Below are positions 57,029 to 64,000 of a stretch of DNA of 64,000 nucleotides, one piece after another. Every line of letters starts with the position of its first letter. Position 1 is the first letter of the stretch. A program made the translations under genes and the position numbers. The DNA is from Margaritispora aquatica (taxonomy: Eukaryota; Ascomycota; Leotiomycetes; Helotiales; Discinellaceae), in assembly GCA_007644065.1 (NCBI GenBank), contig VJWN01000038.1, positions 124,001-188,000 on the forward strand, read 5' to 3'. The notes beneath the pieces were generated by a model. The model did not search any database, was not told the DNA's origin, and saw only the letters and a list, made by a program, of their open reading frames with translations.

Positions 57029-59287
57029 ATGGAATCCGAATTGATGAGGTGGCCTCTGGCCTTTGCCGTCGTAGCAGTATTCTTCCTCCTTGGCCATCGA
57101 TGTTCAAAAGTCCAGCTGCAGGTAGCGTGGTGGCCGGAACCTGACCGAAAAATACCAGCCAGCAAGCTGCGAGAAGTTCGCACCGCAAGCAAACCACAAA
57201 AAGAGGAGAACCACGACAAAGACCACGACGAATTCGACAGAGAGGAGCTCAAGGCACTCAAGCAGCTGTATTATCAATTGCATCATCTGGAGAAGTTCCC
57301 CGAAGCACTTCCTGGAGCTAAAGGTCTTCTGTTGCTCTTGTTGAAGGAGGCATATTCAGCGGGCCAAGCTCGTCCCGGGTCTGAGAGTATTTTGTCCGTC
57401 CCCACGTTTTCACGGCTAGGGCTGCAAGAATTCCAACGCAAACGGGACCACAGCATTGGGACACAATGGGAGCAATATATCTCGCGGAGAAAAGAGGGCG
57501 GAAGACGGGAGCTGTTTGAGGATAAAGAGGAAGCAATATGGTGGTTGAAACAAATCGCTCCCGTGAAATACGTCGATGGAGCATGGCTCGGTCACATCGG
57601 CAAAGTCACGACTCCATTTCTGCTGCAAAAGACAACGAAAGGCGCATGGCAGATTCTATCCGAAGAGCTGGGCGATGGCGATCTGGAGAAAAATCATGTT
57701 TACATTTACCAGAAGCTTCTCAGAGCTCTCGCGCCCGAGCTCCCCATGGCGGATGAGCTCGATTTTGGCCATGAACGGCACCGACTGGATCAATTGCCTC
57801 CATGGAAAGCAGCAATCGCTCAATTGATCATCTCTCTGTTTCCCAACGAGTTCCTCCCCGAGATTCTTGGGTTCAACCTTCATTTCGAAGCTGTCTCAAT
57901 GGACACACTAATGGGTGGGAAGGAGTTGAAGGAAGTGGGGATTGATCCCTACTATTTCATTCTGCACGTGTCAATCGACAACTCTCATTCTGGGCACAGT
58001 GCAATTGCGATCGAAATTATATGCGAATATATGGAATACATTCGAAGTATGGAAGGCGATGAGGGTGTACAACGAGCATGGGAAAGGGTGCAGGCCGGGT
58101 ATCTACTCTCAGCCGAGTTACCGGGAACAGCGAGCTGTCCCTCTCAAAGAGTCCCTGCGGGATCGATGGTACAATCCCGGCCCAGTCCCCGGCTCAGCCC
58201 TATTGAGATGGATGTGATGGCAATCTTTACAGGGAAGGCCCAGTTTGTGCATGGAATTCACTGCGGGAGTCGGGTGAAGATTGGAGGCCGGAGTATCGTC
58301 GATTGGCTTGATCCCGAATCACTGAAGTCGGAACACTGGCAGCGCGGGTTACTTGATGCTTTGAGCTACAGCAAATACTGGATTCGGAGAGGAGATAGTG
58401 TGAATAGTAGATTCATGCGGGAATTGCAGTGGAATGGGAGGATGTTTGGATCGTTTACCCAGTCCGAGTACGACATCTTGAAAGTTTGGATTGACGGCTT
58501 GCCTAGCATCGCCAACACCCTTGCCAACGCTCTTCATGCTTCTGGTACAAAGCAGAGTATAAGCGACAACGACTCCCTCTCCTCCCTCTCCAATCCCACC
58601 GCATTTGGCCTATCCATCGATGCCAACTCATGGGAATCCATGAGTTCTTTACCTTCCTCGATAACGCCGTTCCCATTCCAAAGACTTCCAGCACTGGACA
58701 TCAATAGCAGCCCAAACTTTGAGCGATTCCTGCCTCTCTGGCTTTCGCACCCGTGCCTCCTGCAATCATTCGTAGCGGTCCCCTTCCGAACGCAAAACGA
58801 CTTTTTCTGCACCATCATCAAAATTCTTCGCGCCCAGGGCGGCTTCGACATCGAGCAGGAATGCGTGGGCGGCATGTGTGAGGTGCGACGCCCGAACAGC
58901 CTCGGGCTCGTGGGCATCGGCATGAACGTGATGGAGCAGCACGGCCTCTCGCTCGCGACCACGTCGTCGCTGCAACATATTCTTCAGATCTGGCCGTCGG
59001 AATTCTCGCTGTACATGCTGCAGATCTCGCGGCGGCCGTTGGAGCACAAGGGCCTCCTCGTGGGCATGGCGACGGCCTTCGCGCAGATGCACGTCGTTCT
59101 CGCCAAGTCGAAATCGTCCCCCTTCTCCCCCATCGATCAGGATGTCTTGAGTATGATTGCCCAGCGAGAGTTGGAGGGTTTGGCGACTTGTTGGCAGAAG
59201 CTAAAGTTGGATGAGAAGGAGCATGCGTCGTGTTGTAAAGGGTATCTGACTGCGTGCTTGGAGATCAAGAAGTGTTTCCAGTCTTGA
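57029..59287 (+). CDS. Membrane-anchored haem-oxygenase-like diiron (HDO) family protein
   Basis: Predicted iron-containing redox enzyme of the haem-oxygenase-2/HDO superfamily; 752 aa from the first ATG, intronless. Residues about 8-23 (PLAFAVVAVFFLLGH) form an N-terminal anchor, and a charged linker follows. The HDO core spans about 165-335: EEAIWWLKQIAPVKYVDGAWL, EELGDGDLEKNHVYIYQKLL, LGFNLHFE, and PYYFILHVSIDNSHSGHSAIA. Candidate metal ligands are E212/E213, H223, E287, H313, H320 and H323. A C-terminal half of about 420 aa contains a further conserved-looking stretch (GKAQFVHGIHCGSRVKIGG, LDALSYSKYWIRRGD) and a late part I cannot assign. HDO enzymes oxidise amines, fatty acids or amino acids. 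The substrate here is unknown. It sits alone between AT-rich blocks. Confidence 0.7.
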   Translation: MESELMRWPLAFAVVAVFFLLGHRCSKVQLQVAWWPEPDRKIPASKLREVRTASKPQKEENHDKDHDEFDREELKALKQLYYQLHHLEKFPEALPGAKGLLLLLLKEAYSAGQARPGSESILSVPTFSRLGLQEFQRKRDHSIGTQWEQYISRRKEGGRRELFEDKEEAIWWLKQIAPVKYVDGAWLGHIGKVTTPFLLQKTTKGAWQILSEELGDGDLEKNHVYIYQKLLRALAPELPMADELDFGHERHRLDQLPPWKAAIAQLIISLFPNEFLPEILGFNLHFEAVSMDTLMGGKELKEVGIDPYYFILHVSIDNSHSGHSAIAIEIICEYMEYIRSMEGDEGVQRAWERVQAGYLLSAELPGTASCPSQRVPAGSMVQSRPSPRLSPIEMDVMAIFTGKAQFVHGIHCGSRVKIGGRSIVDWLDPESLKSEHWQRGLLDALSYSKYWIRRGDSVNSRFMRELQWNGRMFGSFTQSEYDILKVWIDGLPSIANTLANALHASGTKQSISDNDSLSSLSNPTAFGLSIDANSWESMSSLPSSITPFPFQRLPALDINSSPNFERFLPLWLSHPCLLQSFVAVPFRTQNDFFCTIIKILRAQGGFDIEQECVGGMCEVRRPNSLGLVGIGMNVMEQHGLSLATTSSLQHILQIWPSEFSLYMLQISRRPLEHKGLLVGMATAFAQMHVVLAKSKSSPFSPIDQDVLSMIAQRELEGLATCWQKLKLDEKEHASCCKGYLTACLEIKKCFQS

Positions 59288-59459
59288 GTAACGTGAAACT
59301 AGAGATTTGGGGCAAAATTGTTGTAGTATAGAATACTCTCTAATAATTTATTATATTACTCTCAATCTTCTCATTATCAAGGCCCTGGTCAAGAGGTGAT
59401 TTTGCAATGTTTATTCGATATAGTATTGGAAATAAGGTAGGCTTAACTTTGTGGTTCTC

Positions 59460-60910
59460 CTACCCGTTGTAGTATTCATTCTACTTAATATAATACTATC
59501 CAAACTTTCATTGGCCTAATGACTTAAAACTTGAACCTAGCTTCAATTGTTATATTCCAGTAATCTTACAATTCTACTCCGAAAATATAAACCTAGCTTT
59601 AGAGTATCTATCAGGTAGCCAACTAATCAACGAGCTTGTGAAGTACGACAATGCGTCTACCAGTTCAAGATTTAATCCATCCTAGTATATTCGCTTAGTT
59701 TCCTTCCCCTACAAGATCGTTTTCCAGGCTTGAAGGCTGGTTCTTGTAGTTTCCAAAATTATTCCTTAGGTAAGGCTACAAGTTTAAAGCTCGTTTGCTA
59801 GCTCGGCTAGCCGCGTCTCTGATTCTACTGTATATTTCGGCCTTTATTATATAGTACGAGATTTTCATTGTTATAGTATCAAGTTTGTATAACTTCTATC
59901 CCTTGATTCGACACTTTTAAAAATCATAATAACTAAATATATTCCTATATCCTTCGCTACGCGAGCTTGTAAACTAATAAAATATACTAGCGAAAATTCC
60001 TAATTATATTAATAAGGAAGCTCCAAACTCTCGCTACTTAGTTAACTAATTTGCTTATTGGCCACTTTGGCTGGACCTATAGATGGATTCCTATTCGTAT
60101 AAGCGATGTTATATTGTACGATCGAATTGCCTTTCCTGTATTCTGTTATAGTAAGAGGTCAGGGGTCCTTGGACTACCTTGGCGAGTCTGGACTGGAGTT
60201 GGGTTGGGGTGAGTGGGTGTAATTTTATTTTTATTTTCAATTTCGTTCGTATCCAAGAGGTTAGTTATGGGATAGCGCAAAATTGATCTTCAGCGGACAG
60301 AACTCCTCTTGCCATGACCAGCGTGGATATCCCAGAGTGCTATATCTCATTTGAAAAATCTTGCAATTACGTTGACTGTCCTACGGTAATCACAATCCAA
60401 GAATACATACCAACATACAAGCCCAATTGTCGTAATTTCCGAAATTCGCTTTAGAAAGCCCCTCACTTCGACACTCTCAAAACCATCAACCTTATAACCA
60501 AGTCAAATACTAACACCACAAGAGAAACTATGTGCCTAGGGAGTGCTATATGCAACGATTGTGAGATTTCGTTTGTCGTGCAAGCGGTGGGATGACTCGA
60601 ACTTCACAACTGATAATATATGTTCTGGTCCCCCCAGGAATATTCTCAGTTTACGAATAATTCCTGGCAGTTTATAAACTGCCTAGTCCTTTTGTAAATA
60701 GCCTAGGTAGTTTATAAATAGACGGGTATTTATTAACTAACGTATATTTTTTATAAATTAGCTAGTATATTCGTGAATTAACTAGGTAGTTGATAAATAC
60801 CCGTCTATTTATAAACTACCTAGGCTATTCACGAAATAACGATATTCCTAGGGGGACCAGAATATATAACTTAAAGGGGGCGAAGCGAGGAAAGTAGGCG
60901 CAGACTCTTT
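59460..60910 (+). repeat. Diverged repeat block, copy 2 (with MITE insertion)
   Basis: It is homologous in order to 26620-27345, but longer (AT-rich extra sequence plus a 240-bp insert) and poorer in GC. Both ends of the insert are flanked by sequence continuous in copy 1 (CACAACTGATAAT before it and CTTAAAGGG after it, against GACAACTGATGAT and AATTAAAGGG). Confidence 0.55.
60623..60862. mobile_element. Foldback MITE, 240 bp, TA target
   Basis: Terminal inverted repeats are TTCTGGTCCCCCCAGGAATAT at the left and the complement of TTCTGGTCCCCCTAGGAATAT at the right, differing at one base. Inside is a perfect 37-bp inverted repeat, arms 60697-60733 and 60793-60829 (AATAGCCTAGGTAGTTTATA and onward), so nearly the whole element can fold. 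It is flanked by TATAT on both sides, as expected for a TA-targeting Tc1/mariner-derived MITE. It has no coding capacity. The paralogous site at about 27310 is empty. Confidence 0.85.
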
Positions 60911-61079
60911 GGTGAGTGAGGCCACGGACGGGCGTAGCCATTCACAAAATCGAAAAGAAAGCGTGAAGCTGACAGGGGTCGTTTTTACCATGTGAGTCAC
61001 ATGAGATTGGCGATGGCTTAGTGTATTGTGTTGTATTCGCTGAGAAGTTATTCTATATCACATCGTGATGCAATGTCTT

Positions 61080-64000
61080 CTAAGTATGCATCGCGATATC
61101 AGTAGCCAGTCTACTGTTACTTCGCCTTTGAAAACGACGAAGCACGATAGAAAAATCATCTACAAATTTCTTCGTAATTGGATGCTCGGGTCCCAGTGAT
61201 AACTTGAAGCCAGTACATGCCCTTTGGTATAGTAACGATGCTTCCTCAAATTCTTGACTGCCCACAAGGAGATAAGCAAGCCACAAAACACTCGCAAGCG
61301 TGTCAGCGTATGTCTTGCCGAGCATCTTTTCCTCAATCTCGAGCATTTGGCGACTCATAGCCTCCGCTTCGGCGTACTTGCGCTGGTTACTAAGAACTAT
61401 AGCGAGGGTCTCCATAGTCTTGAGCGTATCGGGGTGTGTTTTACCGAGTACCTCTCCTTGGATCCCAAGCGTCTGACGGTTTACAGCCTCCGCTTCAGCG
61501 TAGCTGCCTTGGTTATTGAGCAATATAGCGAGGTTGTTCATAGTTACAAGCATCCTAGGATCCGTCTTGCCGAGCACCTTTCCCCAAATCTTGAGCATCT
61601 GGCGGTGTATAGCCTCCGCTTCGGCGTACTTGCGCTGGTTACTAAGAACTATAGCGAGGGTCTCCATAGTCTTGAGCGTATCGGGGTGTGTTTTACCGAG
61701 TACCTCTCCTTGGATCCCAAGCGTCTGACGGTTTACAGCCTCCGCTTCAGCGTAGCTGCCTTGGTTATTGAGCAATATAGCGAGGTTGTTCATAGTTACA
61801 AGCATCCTAGGATCCGTCTTGCCGAGCACCTTTCCCCAAATCTTGAGCGTCTGGCGGTGCATAGCCTCCGCTTCGGCGTACTTGCCTTGTTTAAAGAGAA
61901 TTACAGCGATGTTATTCATAGTCACAAGCGTCATAGGGTGCGTCTTGCCGAGCACCTCTTCCTGGATCGCGAGTATCTGCTCGGACAGCGACATGGCTTC
62001 TTCGTTCTTCCCCAAAGAAAGTAGGATTTTGTCCTGAAGGTCATAGAGTGATAGGAATTCTTTTGATGGCTCGTTAACATCTTGTCTTAGCTCGAGGAAC
62101 ATATCTTGTAATAATTGGTCAAGTCTAGAGCGTTGTCCAATTAGTAATAGTGCCCGGCCGCACTCGACAAATAGCGAGGCAACGACTGCTGTCGACGATA
62201 AGCTAAATGCCTTCTTTAATTCAATTTCCAGGTAAGATAGGATATGCGGTAGCAAACGTCTCTCTTGTGTCTGCCACAAGTAAGCACTTGATTGAGAGAG
62301 TCCAAGAATACAGCCCGTTGCAATCCATGCCACACCTTGACGCATTGTATCCTGTCTATCCTTGGCCCAAGCATGAGTAAGCAGGTGCATCGACAATATC
62401 ACCTCACCCTCTACATCTTGTCGAGTGACTAACGAAAGTGAAGTAAGGAGAGAGCTGGCGCCTGTAAGACGAAATGAGTCCCACTCGTCTTCTCCTGGGA
62501 TCAGAAAACTCGGTAGCTGCGATATATGCTCTTGAGAGAGTTCACCAATATCTCTAGTCTCATAAGTAGCCTGTGAAATCGTTCTACTACCCTTCCATGC
62601 CTCCTCAAAAATCTGAAAAGGAAGCTGGCTAGAGTCAAGCATCGACAGAACCTCAAGTAAGCGAAGGGCATCACTTGCAGACTCGCTCTCGGATTGTTCT
62701 AGGACATCTGCTGAGGCTTCGAAGGTTGCATAAACATCGCGATACCTCGACTGGGCTTGCTTGGGCCGGAACTTCAAAAGGCGTTGTCGCTGCCGTTTGT
62801 AAACCTCAGGGTATTGCCTAAGTTGGCAGTGACCTTGACTGATATATGCTCCAGCTTGTATTAAGGCAAGAGTGTGCGATCCAAGGAGGTTGACTACTTC
62901 TTCGGCTTGGCTATCATAAGCCGGACAATATTCTGAAGCTAGCTCGGCTGCTTTGAGTAAGAGTTCTCGCGAATCCTGTTTGTCTAGGCTCTCTAGTGCT
63001 TGGAAGGCATCTGGGCTATACCGCCTACATTCGGCAACACGAGATGTCATGAGAACGGCACCGTGAATTCCAGGTGGAAAGTAGGCCTGGTAGTCGAACT
63101 CAGGATCGTCGGCGTTATCGAGGATAAGGAGCCAGCTTCGTTGATAGGTAGCAAGAACTTGAAGTACTTCAGGAATGCTCTCGACCAAACTTCCAAGGCT
63201 TTTTGCAATAGCAATAAAGTCACGTTCAGCAGTAGAAGGCTTGTCGATGTCGACCCAAAATATCCCCCAAAAGCTATTCCTGTCAGTTGATATATATTTA
63301 TTAGCTTCTGGAGGAAAAAATACTCGTCTCTTAATAAGTCTGCAACTTGTAGACATATCTCGCTCTTTCCCTGCCCTCCTAGGCCTGTGATAACAAACCT
63401 CCTTTGTTTCTTAGTGAAACTAGTGTCGCCGCACAATTCCGACTGTATTCGACCCAGTAGCTCGGTACGTCCGGTAAAAAGACTGGTCACAGTGCGGGGT
63501 ACTCTGAAGTGGACATTTCCATTCGAATGAGCACTACTGATGGCACTTAAAGGAAGATTTTGAACTGTGATCGTTATTATAGATAGACTGTTACAGGTTG
63601 TACTCATCATAATTACCAAAGCCCATAATACCAGGACCAGAGCTTTTGTGCTGAATGCCGCTTGTGGTAAAGTTATTCTCGGCGCCACTGTCATAAGGTG
63701 TGTATACAGGCATTTTCTCGAAGCCATTAGGGAGAGAAGGTTCTCCTTCAATCCCCTCCTCAACAGCCTTCACCAGCTGTTCTTTCGTTCTTGAGGTCGT
63801 AACGTCTGGAAACTTGATTGCTAAGAGCTGTAAGCTGCTTAGAATTCCTCCAAGCAAATCCTCTACACGACCACCCTTTCCAATAACCCGAGCAGCTTTT
63901 ACATATCGATCCAACCTCGATTCACCTTCTTCTGGCATAACCTTTTCAAACAACTCCTGAAGTTTTGTGGCTTGAACGTTGCAGTCCTCCAGAGTAGGTG
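61080..64000 (-). CDS. NLR/STAND protein: SesA-like N-domain, NB-ARC, kinesin-light-chain TPRs (5' partial)
   Basis: Predicted fungal NOD-like receptor, the class behind non-self recognition and regulated cell death. Exons 64000-63595, 63536-63324 and 63279-61080 join in frame; the start lies right of the window. The N-terminal helical part (LEDCNVQATKLQELFEKVMP, then RLDRYVKAARVIGKGGRVED) looks like the SesA domain and ends in a Gly/Asn-rich linker. The NB-ARC part has FVITGLGGQGKSEICLQVAD (Walker A), WLLILDNADD (Walker B) and AVLMTSRVAECRRY (RNBS-B/sensor). The C-terminus has at least five TPR units of 42 aa (GKYAEAEAMHRQTLKIWGKV type, with LGKTHPDTLKTM spacers). Two consecutive pairs are nearly identical because of a DNA duplication. 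Internal sequence identity is typical of fast-evolving NLR repeats. Confidence 0.87.
61381..61884 (-). repeat. 252-bp tandem duplication inside the TPR array
   Basis: 61381-61632 and 61633-61884 are two head-to-tail units of 252 bp (84 codons, two TPRs). They read identically except for about two bases and the divergent junction after the second unit. The length is a multiple of three, so the frame is kept. Confidence 0.92.

Larger units (their letters stand above)
59288..61079. other. Repeat-rich, AT-rich non-coding interval
   Basis: No gene is seen. It includes an AT-rich part (59300-60150), copy 2 of the repeat block and the foldback MITE. The 3' flank of the NLR gene begins near 61079. 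Confidence 0.5.

Noticed and set aside
61254..62024. 256-codon open frame on the plus strand with repeats
   Set aside because: It is the antisense shadow of the TPR array; its repeats only mirror the 252-bp duplication in the real NLR gene.

Overview
The window is nuclear DNA of a filamentous ascomycete (Pezizomycotina). Genes are broken by many short GT-AG introns of about 45-130 bp, there are no operons, the one tRNA gene carries an intron at the usual eukaryotic position, and the families present (Pth11-like receptor, VAO/BBE oxidases, DMATS prenyltransferase, STAND/NLR protein) are typical of that group. A Leotiomycete-like genome is plausible, but I cannot fix the taxon from the sequence alone. 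Coding starts and splice sites were read by hand. Unless stated, exon sums were checked to keep the frame.

Left part (1-25.1 kb), mostly general-purpose genes: the 3' end of an MFS transporter; a BBE-type FAD oxidase (-); a Pth11-like membrane protein with a disturbed frame (+); a thiol-methyltransferase-like SAM enzyme (+); a dienelactone-hydrolase-family protein (-); an M16 inverzincin protease (-) divergent from a ZW10-type tethering protein (+); a secreted intronless glycerophosphodiester phosphodiesterase; tRNA-Leu(AAG); and a Dal5/TNA1-type anion permease.

Middle part (28.5-54.2 kb) is accessory and looks like a tailoring-enzyme cluster centred on a DMATS-type aromatic prenyltransferase (40.9-42.7 kb). 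Around it are two different 2-oxoglutarate/Fe(II) oxygenases, an MFS exporter, an acyl-CoA ligase, a GNAT acetyltransferase, a second BBE-type oxidase, a multicopper oxidase and a secreted carboxylesterase. Two modules are divergent pairs sharing a promoter (oxygenase/MFS and oxygenase/ligase). I see no PKS, NRPS or terpene synthase in the window.

Right part (54.2-64 kb) is repeat-rich, with AT-rich blocks that look RIP-mutated. They surround an intronless, membrane-anchored haem-oxygenase-like diiron (HDO) protein. The window ends inside an NLR-like gene (SesA-like N-terminus, NB-ARC, kinesin-light-chain TPRs) whose TPR array contains a nearly identical 252-bp tandem duplication.

Repeats are informative here. 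A diverged block near 26.6-27.3 kb recurs at 59.5-60.9 kb, and the second copy carries a 240-bp foldback MITE absent from the first. A roughly 210-bp element occurs three times, each time just 3' of a gene. The acyl-CoA ligase has a decayed copy of its own 5' end in its promoter. A diverged direct repeat lies in front of the prenyltransferase.
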